DNA of 32,896 nucleotides from an uncultured bacterium (GCA_902797985.1 CADBUZ010000027.1:1-32896), one strand, 5' to 3'. Numbered from the stretch's first letter, positions 1 to 8,814 are shown. Made by a program: numbers and translations. Notes: a model not told the origin generated them from the sequence alone.

Positions 1-134
1 CCTATTCCGTACTCAATATGTTCGTTGCGCAAAAAATAAAAACCTATTGGTACACCATGATTTACGGATGTATCCCACAAATCTTTAGGGTTTTAAGGGG
101 TTTTGTTACAAAAGTTAATAAAGTATAAAAGCCT
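1..134. other. Left edge, no assignable gene
   Basis: No start codon with a ribosome binding site is visible here. One minus-strand frame is open from about position 87 to the window edge and reads like protein (W-D-T-S-V-N-H-G, then F-Y-F-L-R-N-E-H), but it is preceded by a stop and has only a TTG as a possible start. One plus-strand frame is open from 3 to 128. Neither can be decided without the sequence to the left. The minus strand also carries one exact copy of the TTAACTTTTGTAA motif (106-118), listed separately. Confidence 0.4.
106..118 (-). promoter_or_regulatory. TTAACTTTTGTAA motif (exact copy)
   Basis: Exact 13-mer on the minus strand, pointing left out of the window. TAAAAC follows 17 bases after TTAACT. 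It would serve a gene outside the window. Confidence 0.5.
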
Positions 135-1097
135 TTATTTGTTTAAGATGTCGCCAATTTTTATAATTCTTCTTATATATCCTTTTGTTAAAAATCTGCG
201 ATATGTTCCATAAAGTTTTACGCTGCCCATTCTTAACAGTTTATTATTTGAACAGGCAACAGTAATGCTTTTATCTTTATAATCTGTTGAAATGACTTCG
301 CCAATTTTATAGTCGCTTGTGTCAGCATCAATTATAGTTAATCTGTATGGGTTCGGGGAAATAGGTGTTTCTTTATGATAAAAATAACATCTCCCCCAAG
401 GATGAATAGCTCTAATTTGAGCAATAATATCTTCAATCGGTTTAGAAAAATCTATATCTGTATCAAAATTATTTGAAAAATATGTTGCATTATCTTCTTT
501 TTGCATAACAGGAAAAACTACATCTTCACTCATTTTTTGCAGAAGTTCACAAATAGCTCCTCTTGCAACTAGAGCAGATTTTGATTTTAATTCTTTCCCT
601 GTATCATCAGGCAAAACCTTCACTTCTCTTTGATCAAGAATAGCTCCGGTGTCGTATCCGTCATCTACTAAATGAATAGTAACGCCGGTTTTTTCTTCTC
701 TGTTTTTAATTACGTGAATATAAGGATTAGGTCCTCTATACTTTGGTAATAAAGAGGGGTGGACATTCAATGTTGCTGTTTTTGGCATATCATATGTTTT
801 CTTTTCTAATTTTTCGCTCCAAGATGCAACAATCATTATGTCAGGATTAAGCTTCAAAAGTTGCTTTCTAAAAGAGTCGCTATTTGCACTTGTAGCTTTG
901 ATTTCATGTAGGTTGTAACTTTTTATATAGCTATAATCCGTGTCAGGATTTATAATATCTTTTATCCATCTTACAAATCTGGAATATTTGATTCTGTCGT
1001 GGCGAAATACACCGACTATTTTTGCACCGGAATCTAGTGTTCCTGCAATCACATTATTAAACATTTCACCATAACCAATAATTACAACTTTTAGCAT
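135..1097 (-). CDS. Formyltransferase family protein (Fmt-like)
   Basis: This 320-residue protein has the N10-formyl-tetrahydrofolate-dependent formyltransferase fold. The catalytic triad is visible: N111 and H113 in L-N-V-H-P-S-L-L-P, then R-G, and D149 in D-D-G-Y-D-T-G. The length matches methionyl-tRNA formyltransferase (about 310). However, the region after the first strand (residues 31-60) does not resemble the tRNA-binding loop of classical Fmt, so a sugar or other amine formyltransferase is also possible. The C-terminal part (about 210-310) would correspond to the Fmt C-terminal beta domain. It overlaps the end of ribF by 7 bp, so it is translationally coupled and probably in the same transcript. 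The family is certain; the substrate is not. Confidence 0.8.
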   Translation of the reverse strand: MLKVVIIGYGEMFNNVIAGTLDSGAKIVGVFRHDRIKYSRFVRWIKDIINPDTDYSYIKSYNLHEIKATSANSDSFRKQLLKLNPDIMIVASWSEKLEKKTYDMPKTATLNVHPSLLPKYRGPNPYIHVIKNREEKTGVTIHLVDDGYDTGAILDQREVKVLPDDTGKELKSKSALVARGAICELLQKMSEDVVFPVMQKEDNATYFSNNFDTDIDFSKPIEDIIAQIRAIHPWGRCYFYHKETPISPNPYRLTIIDADTSDYKIGEVISTDYKDKSITVACSNNKLLRMGSVKLYGTYRRFLTKGYIRRIIKIGDILNK

Positions 1098-1984
1098 TGT
1101 GATAAATCCTTTTTTATTTGATTTTTTAATTCTTCTAATGAGTTAAACTTCTTTTCATCTCTAATCTTATTACATAATAATATTTCAATATTTTGATTGT
1201 ATATGTTTTCATTGAATCCAATTATATGAACTTCTGCAACAGGGTTGTTTTCTCCATTGTTAATAGTTGGTTTAATTCCATAATTTAGCATACCACTGTA
1301 AGTCCTATTATAAATTTTTACATCGGCAGAATAAACTCCAAACGGAATTTTAACTTTTTTGTGTGGATAAATTATATTTGCAGTGGGAAACCCTATAGTT
1401 CTTCCAATTTTATTACCTTCGACAACAGTTCCTTTTATTGAATATTTATAACCCAGCATATTATTTGCGTCATCAATTTTTCCGTGATTTAGTAGCTCCC
1501 TAATAATCGTTGAACTGACAACTTTTTCATTTACCATATAAGGTGGAACTTCAATGTATTTATAATTATATTTTTTTTCGTTTCTCTTTAAAAATTCGGA
1601 ATTGCCAATTTTGTCTTTTCCGAATGTGTGGTTAAAGCCTGTAATAATTGCTTTTGGATTAAAATATTTATGTAACATTGATAAATATTCTTCCGCAGAA
1701 CATTGCATTAATTCTTTTGTGAAATCAAGTTCAATAATATAATCAATTCCAAGTTTTGATATAAAATTTTCTTTTTCTTCTAATGTTGTGAGGTATTCAA
1801 CTGAGTTATAAAATATTTCAGCAGGGCTTGCTTTAAAGGTTATTATTACAGATTTGCTATTGTTTTCTTTTGCGGATGCAACAACCATGTTAATGAGTTT
1901 TTTGTGTCCAAGGTGAACTCCGTCAAAAAACCCTAATCCAATACAAGTATTTTTTATTGGAACTAACTCATTAAATATTTCCAT
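1091..1984 (-). CDS. ribF: Bifunctional riboflavin kinase / FMN adenylyltransferase
   Basis: RibF phosphorylates riboflavin to FMN and adenylates FMN to FAD. The 297-residue length is usual. The N-terminal nucleotidyltransferase domain shows G-F-F-D-G-V-H-L-G-H (HxGH at 24-27), the ATP-binding signature. The C-terminal kinase domain shows G-R-T-I-G-F-P-T-A-N, the flavokinase signature. There is no Shine-Dalgarno before the ATG. A TATAAT (minus strand, 1991-1996) ends 6 bases before the start codon, so transcription would begin at about the A of ATG and the mRNA would be leaderless. First gene of a two-gene unit with the overlapping formyltransferase. Confidence 0.95.
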   Translation of the reverse strand: MEIFNELVPIKNTCIGLGFFDGVHLGHKKLINMVVASAKENNSKSVIITFKASPAEIFYNSVEYLTTLEEKENFISKLGIDYIIELDFTKELMQCSAEEYLSMLHKYFNPKAIITGFNHTFGKDKIGNSEFLKRNEKKYNYKYIEVPPYMVNEKVVSSTIIRELLNHGKIDDANNMLGYKYSIKGTVVEGNKIGRTIGFPTANIIYPHKKVKIPFGVYSADVKIYNRTYSGMLNYGIKPTINNGENNPVAEVHIIGFNENIYNQNIEILLCNKIRDEKKFNSLEELKNQIKKDLSQC

Positions 1985-2037
1985 ATGAATATTATAGTAT
2001 TAATCCGTCCCCAATACACTTTATTAATAAATGTGAA

Positions 2038-2086
2038 CTCAATTTGAGCATGACCTGTTTATATGCTATTATTTCAAGAAAAGGAG
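2038..2086 (+). promoter_or_regulatory. Putative promoter, operator-like palindrome and SD of the GH13 operon
   Basis: TTGAGC (2044-2049), a 17-base spacer and TATTAT (2067-2072) make a reasonable sigma70-type promoter. A strong SD (AAGGAG, 2081-2086) lies 10 bases before the ATG. An 11-base palindrome CTCAATTTGAG (2038-2048) overlaps the -35 box and could be a repressor site, for example for the XRE protein two genes in. The palindrome is short and could be chance. Confidence 0.45.
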
Positions 2087-2096
2087 TTATGTTATT

Positions 2097-4370
2097 ATGC
2101 TAGAATTTTTGTTTAAGAAAAAAAATGACACAAATCGTTCACAATTAGTAAATGAGTTTTATAAACAACTTAAAACATTGTACAATACAGATTCTATTTC
2201 AGAGGAAAGAAAGAATTATCTTTTAGACTTAATGAATACTTACGGATATATTCCTTATTCATATTCAAAAGCTTGTTCAGAGTTATCTGACGCAGAAGTA
2301 ATCTTCGCTGTTGAAGAAAAATGGAAACAAAATGGGGTACTGATAAATGGTTCATTGTCATTCGGAAATTCAAGTGTTTTAGCAAGAAATAACGTAACTA
2401 ACTCAAAATGGATACAAAAAGAAGGCCATAATATAAAGCTTATTAATCTTGCCGGATTAGGTGATAATTCCGCTGAATACACAGGGAAAATGATAAATTG
2501 GTTAAGACAACTTGCAATTCTTCCTACGGGGAATATTCAATCCGGAATTTTTAACACTACTATTTATTTAATTCCGTTTCATCCGCGTGATTTTGGTTGT
2601 GCTTATTTACCGACTTCTTCGGATGCAAGTCCAGCTCTTGAAGATGCGAAATTAAAAGAGTTAACGGGTGCTGATGCAAAAGAACAAGTAAGAACATTTA
2701 TTAATTTTGCTCAGTTAGCAGGTCACCCTGTTATTTATGATGTTCTTCCTCAAACCGGAAGGTTTTCTAAAGCTGTGTTAGCAAATCCGTTTATTGCCCG
2801 TTGGTATGATATTAAATGGTTAAATGAACAATTAGATGAATCTATTGATAAAGTTGCTAAAGAGCTTGAAGAAGAATTAAATCACGATGATTTACAACTT
2901 GTTAAAGAAATGTATAAGCAGTCAATGCGTACAGGTACAGCAACTCTTACAGATTACTATAAAGAAATATACGATAAGCTTGATGAACATCTAAATGATG
3001 CTAAAAAATACTTATCAGAAAAAATGCTTGAAAAAAGTATTCAAGATAAATTAGTAAAAAAAGTTAAAGGAATTATAGCTGAAGTTGCAGGCACAAATAA
3101 AAAACTAAATGAAAATGAAATCGAAAATCAAGGGGTTATGATACAAGCGCTTATTCATGAAGGAATGTGGCCTGCTCCCGGTGGAGCTTGGTGTTCTTCA
3201 GGAGTTCCTGTTTTTGACAGAATGAGTGAATGCGCGTCATTCCCTATATTTAAGCATTATGACTACAAAGGGAAAGATGTTACTGAGTTTGCAAATTTAG
3301 ATTGCCAAACTCCATATTATTTTGTCCAGCTTGAAAATGGTAAAGAGAATCACGACGTTGTTGTATATTTCATAAATCATATGAAAGAATTACAATCATA
3401 CTTCAATTTTGATGGTTTCAGGGTTGATCATATTGACCATATTGTTGATGATGTTTCCGAAAAAGACGGTGTCCCAATTAGTTATAGAGCTCCTCGTAGA
3501 GTTTTAGGCAAGTTAAATTCAGAAATGAAAGAAAATGTTTTATATTTCGCAACTCTTGCAGAATATATGCTATGGGACAATTACTACAAAGAATATCATA
3601 AAGATATGGGATTTGATTTACTTTGGGGGAATGATATTGTCTCTCAAAGTTCAAAAACACCTGAGACAATTGTTGAAGACAATTTACGATTATCTAATTA
3701 TAATATTGAATTAGATTCTAATAAAGCTCCTCTGTCAATATTGAAGACCTATAACAATCAAGACGGTGAGTTTGAGGCAATTGACAGATATCCTGCTCAA
3801 CTTGGTCGTGATGGAGCTTTATTTAAATGGTTCAAATATAAATTTTTACCTGGTGGTAAGAATGCTCAAAGACCTGTTTTGTATATTGATGGGGATGAAT
3901 CATATACGGAACGTGGTATTGAAGAAGTCATTGGTTCTGAAATAGCAATGAAAAGAAATTGTGATGAGGATTTCTTCAAGAAGTTTGATGCGATTGATCG
4001 TTTTGTTAAGAATAATGATATTATTACCGATGGCGAAGCTCATATTATCAGACAAGATGAAGATGGCTTTGTTGCTTGGCAAATTTCAAAAGTTGATTCT
4101 AAAGAGGCATTCTTAATAATGGCTAATTATTGTTCTCCTACTGAAAAGTTTCTTGTTGAAGAAAATGACAGTTCTTATACTGAGATAAGAGAAGGTAGAG
4201 AAGTTTTTGATAAAACCGTTGTAATGCCTTGTGATTATCAAATAATGTCTGAATATAAGTTTAATGGAACTGATTATACAGAAGAACCGTTACAAGAACC
4301 AATGAGCGAAATTACTATGAACAAGTTGATGCCGGCAGAGTATAAAATTTATCTGTTAAATAGGGTATAA
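2097..4370 (+). CDS. GH13 (alpha-amylase superfamily) alpha-glucan enzyme
   Basis: This 757-residue protein acts on alpha-glucans, probably intracellularly since no signal peptide is seen. Around 436-448, F-N-F-D-G-F-R-V-D-H matches GH13 conserved region II, with R442 and the nucleophile D444. E489 in A-E-Y-M would be the general acid (region III). The stretch I-P-F-H-P near residue 160 followed by proline/serine-rich P-T-S-S resembles the early barrel loop of the family. The canonical region I (D-x-x-x-N-H) is replaced by D-V-L-P-Q-T-G, and I see no clear N-H-D region IV, so this is a divergent subfamily. A C-terminal beta domain (about 670-757) is present. I cannot assign hydrolase, glucanotransferase or another activity. 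First gene of the run to 7734. Confidence 0.75.
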   Translation: MLEFLFKKKNDTNRSQLVNEFYKQLKTLYNTDSISEERKNYLLDLMNTYGYIPYSYSKACSELSDAEVIFAVEEKWKQNGVLINGSLSFGNSSVLARNNVTNSKWIQKEGHNIKLINLAGLGDNSAEYTGKMINWLRQLAILPTGNIQSGIFNTTIYLIPFHPRDFGCAYLPTSSDASPALEDAKLKELTGADAKEQVRTFINFAQLAGHPVIYDVLPQTGRFSKAVLANPFIARWYDIKWLNEQLDESIDKVAKELEEELNHDDLQLVKEMYKQSMRTGTATLTDYYKEIYDKLDEHLNDAKKYLSEKMLEKSIQDKLVKKVKGIIAEVAGTNKKLNENEIENQGVMIQALIHEGMWPAPGGAWCSSGVPVFDRMSECASFPIFKHYDYKGKDVTEFANLDCQTPYYFVQLENGKENHDVVVYFINHMKELQSYFNFDGFRVDHIDHIVDDVSEKDGVPISYRAPRRVLGKLNSEMKENVLYFATLAEYMLWDNYYKEYHKDMGFDLLWGNDIVSQSSKTPETIVEDNLRLSNYNIELDSNKAPLSILKTYNNQDGEFEAIDRYPAQLGRDGALFKWFKYKFLPGGKNAQRPVLYIDGDESYTERGIEEVIGSEIAMKRNCDEDFFKKFDAIDRFVKNNDIITDGEAHIIRQDEDGFVAWQISKVDSKEAFLIMANYCSPTEKFLVEENDSSYTEIREGREVFDKTVVMPCDYQIMSEYKFNGTDYTEEPLQEPMSEITMNKLMPAEYKIYLLNRV

Positions 4371-4373
4371 AGA

Positions 4374-4778
4374 ATGGATACACTTGCAGAATTTGTTCAA
4401 AAAACTCGTGATAATCTTGGAATGTCAGCTAAGGGTTTAGCTCAAAAATCCAGTATAGATTTATCCGTTATAGAAGATATCGAAGCAGGGAAGGATTTAT
4501 TCCTCCCTGTTACTATTCGTCAAAAATTGGCAAAAGCGTTAAGATGTTCGCCGGAAGAATTATTAGCACTTGAAAGAGGTTATAAGGATATTGTTGTTAG
4601 TGATGATAAGATTATGGAAATTAGGCATAAAATTCTCCAACATGAAAAAAACATTCCTTGCCCTAAGTGTGGCGAACCTCTTGTTGTTAGAATTGCAAAA
4701 ATGTATGATTTAGAAGATAATCTCGTTTTGCAGCCTAAAGCCCACTGCTCAAAATGTGTATTTCAATTAAAAGATTAA
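4374..4778 (+). CDS. XRE-type HTH protein with C-terminal zinc ribbon
   Basis: This 134-residue protein starts only 3 bases after the GH13 gene stops. Residues 5-65 form a Cro/C1-type helix-turn-helix (G-M-S-A-K-G-L-A-Q-K-S-S, then A-L-R-C-S-P-E-E-L-L). The C-terminal part has C96-P-K-C99 and C125-S-K-C128, a four-cysteine zinc ribbon. The likely role is a DNA-binding regulator. Position suggests it regulates the glucan enzyme or the glycosyltransferases behind it, perhaps through the palindrome at 2038-2048; that link is inference. The domain combination is clear, the target is not. Confidence 0.8.
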   Translation: MDTLAEFVQKTRDNLGMSAKGLAQKSSIDLSVIEDIEAGKDLFLPVTIRQKLAKALRCSPEELLALERGYKDIVVSDDKIMEIRHKILQHEKNIPCPKCGEPLVVRIAKMYDLEDNLVLQPKAHCSKCVFQLKD

Positions 4779-4789
4779 TATAACTCAAA

Positions 4790-6475
4790 ATGAATTCTGA
4801 ATTATTATCTGTAAAAATAATTTCAATAGAAACAAAGATACCAAATGAAATATATAATCAGATTGGAAGTATAATTATTCAAGAAATTAACACAAAACCT
4901 AATCCTGATGAATATTTTGCTCCGTATGTTTTCCCGTTTGAAAATATAGAAAAAATATCACAGTCTGATAATATAGAATATAAAGAAAACATACGAAACA
5001 TGGCAGATGATTTGTGGTCAAAAGAATTGTGGCTGGATGCATTAATTGTTTATTATATTTTGATGCATATAACAACGTTTTTACCAACTGATTTTTATAA
5101 ATTTGGATATACTTTAGCTAAATTAAATAAGCCTGCTATGGCTCAGGATATTATTAATCTATATGAAAAAGAAGCTGTTAATAAAAAAGTTGCTTGCCAT
5201 GCAATTGCAAACTTTTATTATACGGCTTTAAATATTCCTAAAAAAGCAATTGATTATTTCGAAAAGTATTTAGAATTTGATCCGAATAATGCACAAACTT
5301 ATGCAACTTTGAGTTTTTTGTATTCTCAAATTAAAGATTATACCTCAAAAGATAAAGAATTTAATGCTATTAAAAAAGCGTATGATTTAGACTCAAAAAA
5401 TCCGGTTATTGTTAAACGGTTACTTACCTATTATGAAAAGGAACATAATATAGAGCAAGTTAAAAGATTATACCCCGAACTTATAAAAATAGCTCCATCC
5501 CCAAGACACTCTCTAAATTACGGATTATATTTAATAAGCTGGGGAAAAATAAATGAAGGTCATAAGTACTTTCTCGAGAGGTTTGATTTAGATGAATATC
5601 CTATCGGTTATCCAAAGAGTATTTTAGGATTAAATACAAAATGGAATTACAAAGATGATATTTCGGATAAAATGCTTGTTGTACATTGGGAAGAAGGTTT
5701 TGGAGATTCTATAATGTATAGTAGGTTTCTTCCTTTGATAAAACAATTTGCTAAAAAGGTTGTACTTATTGTCCAACCTGAACTGGTAAATTTATTTAAA
5801 ACTTCTCCTGTTATTTCAAATGATATAGAAATATTCGGCGGGATAAAGGATTTCGTATCAAAATATAAGGATTCCAGCTATGTTCATATGCCATTGATGG
5901 ATTTACCGTACCCTCTTGGTATAGATTCACATTTCATTCCATACTCAAATGGATATATATCAGCGACTAATCCAAGAAAGTTTGATAAATCAAAAATTAA
6001 TATTGGTATCGCATATAGTGGAGATACATCTTCAAATTATAATGATAGAAATATTGAATTGAAAGAGTTTTATAATATTTCTAAAATAGACGGAGTACAG
6101 TTATATTCTCTTCAAGTGGGTGAATCGTCAAATCAAATGGATAATTTACCGAGTGATGTATCTATTATAAATTTAGGTGAATCATTAAAAGATTTTACTG
6201 ATACGGCAAATGTAATAGCAGGATTGGATTTTATAATATCAAGTGATAATGTCGTTTTGAATTTGGCTGGAGCAATGGGTAAACTTACTTTGGGTATATT
6301 TAATAAATATCCTAATTATAGGTGGTTTAATCTTACAGGAGATAACGTTATATGGTATGATTCAGTTATTCCATTCCAATGTGAAGAAGAAAATAATTGG
6401 AATTTTGTAATGGAAAAAATTTATAATACAGTCCAATCGGCAGTAATTGAGCATAATAACAAACAAAAGGATTAG
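4790..6475 (+). CDS. TPR protein with C-terminal GT9-like glycosyltransferase domain
   Basis: 561 residues. Residues about 80-285 are helical repeats of TPR type (for example A-I-D-Y-F-E-K-Y-L-E-F-D-P-N-N-A). The C-terminal half matches the ADP-heptosyltransferase-like family often fused to TPRs: W-E-E-G-F-G-D-S-I-M-Y-S-R near 297, G-I-A-Y-S-G near 405, and I-I-S-S-D-N-V-V-L-N-L-A-G-A-M-G near 480. In most relatives the last motif reads D-T/S-A-V-A-H-L-A-G, so the usual histidine is asparagine here. This could mean altered catalysis or substrate. The start has no strong SD and lies 11 bases after the regulator, which suggests coupling. Probably cytoplasmic glycosylation of a cell-surface polymer or protein. 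Confidence 0.75.
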   Translation: MNSELLSVKIISIETKIPNEIYNQIGSIIIQEINTKPNPDEYFAPYVFPFENIEKISQSDNIEYKENIRNMADDLWSKELWLDALIVYYILMHITTFLPTDFYKFGYTLAKLNKPAMAQDIINLYEKEAVNKKVACHAIANFYYTALNIPKKAIDYFEKYLEFDPNNAQTYATLSFLYSQIKDYTSKDKEFNAIKKAYDLDSKNPVIVKRLLTYYEKEHNIEQVKRLYPELIKIAPSPRHSLNYGLYLISWGKINEGHKYFLERFDLDEYPIGYPKSILGLNTKWNYKDDISDKMLVVHWEEGFGDSIMYSRFLPLIKQFAKKVVLIVQPELVNLFKTSPVISNDIEIFGGIKDFVSKYKDSSYVHMPLMDLPYPLGIDSHFIPYSNGYISATNPRKFDKSKINIGIAYSGDTSSNYNDRNIELKEFYNISKIDGVQLYSLQVGESSNQMDNLPSDVSIINLGESLKDFTDTANVIAGLDFIISSDNVVLNLAGAMGKLTLGIFNKYPNYRWFNLTGDNVIWYDSVIPFQCEEENNWNFVMEKIYNTVQSAVIEHNNKQKD

Positions 6476-6477
6476 TT

Positions 6478-7734
6478 TTGAAAATATTTCTTTCTTATCA
6501 TAAAAATACACCTGTTTATAAATCAGACATATTTGAACCTATCTTAGTCGGGGCTCATTACAACAAGGTTGATGAAATAGAGTTAAGGGATGATTCGGGC
6601 GATAATATTTCTGAGCTAAATCCTTATTATTGTGAATTAACAGGATATTATTGGGTTCTAAAAAATTATATTGATAATTCTAATGAAGATTATATTGGAT
6701 TTGCTCATTATAGAAGGTTGCCTGATATTAAAAATATTTCTGATTCTGATACCCCTTCAATATATGGATTAAATTATTCAGAATCATTAAAGTTGTTTGA
6801 GTCTTTAATATATAAAAATCTAAAAAATGACTACAAAAAATTTGAGGTTATACTCCCTTGTACATGTTATATGTATAAAACTACGGTTAATCCTCTTTTA
6901 AGAGATAACGAAAAGAATTACAATCTATATAATCACTTTAAAGAAGAACATAAAAATGATTTATTAGATGTTTTATCAGATGTAATAAAAAATAACTATC
7001 CTGAATATATGGACTCATTGTTAGAATGTTTTAAATTAGAAAAATCTCATTTTTTCAATATATATATAATGAAAAGAGAAATATTAAAAAAGTTTTTAAT
7101 TTGGAAATTTGATATATTAAATAAAATCGGTGAGGCAATAAATGGGTGGAATCAAAGTCAATATCTTCGTATGGCCGGCTTTGTAGGTGAAGTTTTAATA
7201 AATATTTGGTTGAAAAAGCATAATAATTTGAAAATAGGCTATGTGCCTATATATATGATTGATTTTGAATCTGAATATATAACAAAAGCAAATCAATATC
7301 ATGCAGAAGGTAAATATATAGAAGAAATATCTGAATTGAAAAAACTTTATAAAATTTCCTCTGATAAATTTTCTATAAAATTCGCAATAGCACAACTTTA
7401 TGCACAGCTAAATGATATTGAATGTTCAAAATTAAATTTAAAACTCGCAGAAAAATATGCAAAAACAGAGGATGAAATATTTCAGCTTGCATCATTTTCT
7501 GCACAAAATAATATATTCGAACCTAAAAAACAGGCTGAATTGTTTGTTAAAGCTATTGAAAAATCAAAAGACAATAAATTCTATGCTCAAGAATTTCTGT
7601 TTTATGCAGAAAGAATTAAAGATCTATCTATAACAAAACAGGCATGGGACTTTATGAAAAAATATCCGCTGACAAAAAAAGAAGAAGATAGATATAAATC
7701 TTTTATGGAAATATATTCTTTAGTGCATGATTAG
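6478..7734 (+). CDS. DUF4422-type glycosyltransferase with helical C-terminal extension
   Basis: 418 residues, start TTG at 6478, 2 bases after the previous stop, with AAAAGG as SD. The N-terminal 260 residues match DUF4422, found in capsule and exopolysaccharide clusters: S-Y-H-K near the start, D-D-S-G-D-N-I-S then L-N-P-Y-Y-C-E-L-T-G-Y-Y-W, and Y-I-G-F-A-H-Y-R-R. The acidic D-D and the H-Y-R-R are the family hallmarks. The C-terminal 150 residues are helical and lysine-rich, like degenerate TPRs, echoing the TPRs of its neighbour. Last gene of the plus-strand run; probably works with the upstream GT9-like enzyme on the same glycan. Confidence 0.8.
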   Translation: MKIFLSYHKNTPVYKSDIFEPILVGAHYNKVDEIELRDDSGDNISELNPYYCELTGYYWVLKNYIDNSNEDYIGFAHYRRLPDIKNISDSDTPSIYGLNYSESLKLFESLIYKNLKNDYKKFEVILPCTCYMYKTTVNPLLRDNEKNYNLYNHFKEEHKNDLLDVLSDVIKNNYPEYMDSLLECFKLEKSHFFNIYIMKREILKKFLIWKFDILNKIGEAINGWNQSQYLRMAGFVGEVLINIWLKKHNNLKIGYVPIYMIDFESEYITKANQYHAEGKYIEEISELKKLYKISSDKFSIKFAIAQLYAQLNDIECSKLNLKLAEKYAKTEDEIFQLASFSAQNNIFEPKKQAELFVKAIEKSKDNKFYAQEFLFYAERIKDLSITKQAWDFMKKYPLTKKEEDRYKSFMEIYSLVHD

Positions 7735-7738
7735 AGTA

Positions 7739-8227
7739 TTATAATTTAGCCAACGTTTTACCTGTTTTAGAAATAAAATCTGTGAGTGTTAATTTATACA
7801 TCTGCCTACGTGATATTTTTAGCGCATCAGCTAATCTTTCACGGGTGTTTTTTACGTGTTCAGCTATTGGAGATTGTTCTCCACATAACTCTTGTAAATT
7901 TTCATAGATATTTCTTAAAAACGATTTTCCCGATTTTTCAGAAAATTCTACATATTTTACTTGGGATCTTGGTCGGTTTTTTTGTCTGACTTCGATTGCT
8001 AATTGAGAGGTATAATCTCTGCTATTTTTTTCATAATTAAATGAATCGAACATTGTTCTTGAGTCAAAAAATCTTACGGATGCATTTTTAGATTTAGCAT
8101 AGTTCCCAATAACATCTCTTGCTTCAATTAGTTTATTAACTGTACTTTCAGGCAGAGTTTCAATATTTTCAATTTTTACATTTTTAGGCAAACATGAATT
8201 ATTATGAGTCATTGTTATTGTTGTCAT
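7739..8227 (-). CDS. Orphan protein with HTH-like C-terminus
   Basis: 162 residues, no family recognised. The C-terminal part (about 125-160) reads R-L-A-D-A-L-K-I-S-R-R-Q-M-Y-K-L, which looks like a helix-turn-helix, so a DNA-binding role is possible. The middle is charged with no membrane segment. SD AAGGA lies about 8 bases before the ATG. The gene is convergent with the glycosyltransferase run (4-base gap) and divergent from the 8396 gene. A GTAC-N4-GTAC box lies just upstream (8247-8260), so SOS-type repression is possible. Function unknown. Confidence 0.65.
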   Translation of the reverse strand: MTTITMTHNNSCLPKNVKIENIETLPESTVNKLIEARDVIGNYAKSKNASVRFFDSRTMFDSFNYEKNSRDYTSQLAIEVRQKNRPRSQVKYVEFSEKSGKSFLRNIYENLQELCGEQSPIAEHVKNTRERLADALKISRRQMYKLTLTDFISKTGKTLAKL

Positions 8228-8246
8228 TATTATATTCCTTTATAAA

Positions 8247-8260
8247 AGTACTGTCGTACA
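8247..8260. promoter_or_regulatory. LexA-like box GTAC-N4-GTAC
   Basis: AGTACTGTCGTACA has two GTAC half-sites four bases apart, close to the cyanobacterial LexA consensus RGTACNNNDGTWCB but with C where D is expected. On the minus strand it directly follows a TATTAT that could be the -10 box of the 8227 gene, the right place for repression. No second copy was noticed upstream of recA in this window. Confidence 0.4.
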
Positions 8261-8306
8261 CATAATATCTGTAAAGAAATTATTTTGCTATTTTGATATA
8301 AAATTA

Positions 8307-8319
8307 TTAACATTTGTAA
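8307..8319 (+). promoter_or_regulatory. TTAACATTTGTAA motif (variant)
   Basis: One-base variant of the recurring motif. If TTAACA is a -35 element, TTATAT (8331-8336) follows after an 18-base spacer. It lies 77 bases before the 8396 gene. Confidence 0.5.
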
Positions 8320-8395
8320 AAAACCTTCTCTTATATAGCAAAATTTTTTCTTTAGAGATATTATAAAAATTGTGTGTAAAAGAAAGGACTAGACA

Positions 8396-8803
8396 ATGGT
8401 AGCAGCTGTTTCTTTCAGACCGCAAGTATATATGACTTCAACAAATAGCGTAAAGCAAGAAGCCATAAATAATGGAAAGTCTGAACTTAACGAAATTGAA
8501 TCCGAAGTCAAGAACAATCAACTTTCTGACATATCAGCAATGACTCAAAGAATGCAAATTGAATCAAAAATTCAAGATGCAAAAACTGAGCCTGTAAAAT
8601 ATGTTGAAGAAATCAAACCACAACGTACTGATTTTGCTCAACAAAAGGAAAACATTGATGCTACTAAACCTAAAACAATAACAGATGTTATTGCAAAAAT
8701 GCATAAAGGGCAAGTAGCTTCTAAACCTGAACAAACAGATGTTCTGACAAATCAAATGAATATGTTTGCGACTAGCAACAGAATTTTACACGGATTGTTC
8801 TAA
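8396..8803 (+). CDS. Small orphan protein
   Basis: 135 residues, no family recognised. SD GAAAGGA precedes the ATG. It begins M-V-A-A-V-S-F-R-P-Q, similar in style to the F-x-G N-terminal tags of other orphan genes here. The rest is hydrophilic and glutamine/lysine-rich with no membrane segment, probably disordered or helical. A variant TTAACATTTGTAA motif (8307-8319) sits upstream and a bidirectional terminator (8815-8857) follows. Function unknown. Confidence 0.6.
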   Translation: MVAAVSFRPQVYMTSTNSVKQEAINNGKSELNEIESEVKNNQLSDISAMTQRMQIESKIQDAKTEPVKYVEEIKPQRTDFAQQKENIDATKPKTITDVIAKMHKGQVASKPEQTDVLTNQMNMFATSNRILHGLF

Positions 8804-8814
8804 GAAAAAAAAGA

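Noticed and set aside
1-87. Minus-strand fragment at the left edge as a gene start
   Set aside because: Stop codon just upstream, no ATG or SD; it may be real coding but cannot be shown from this window.
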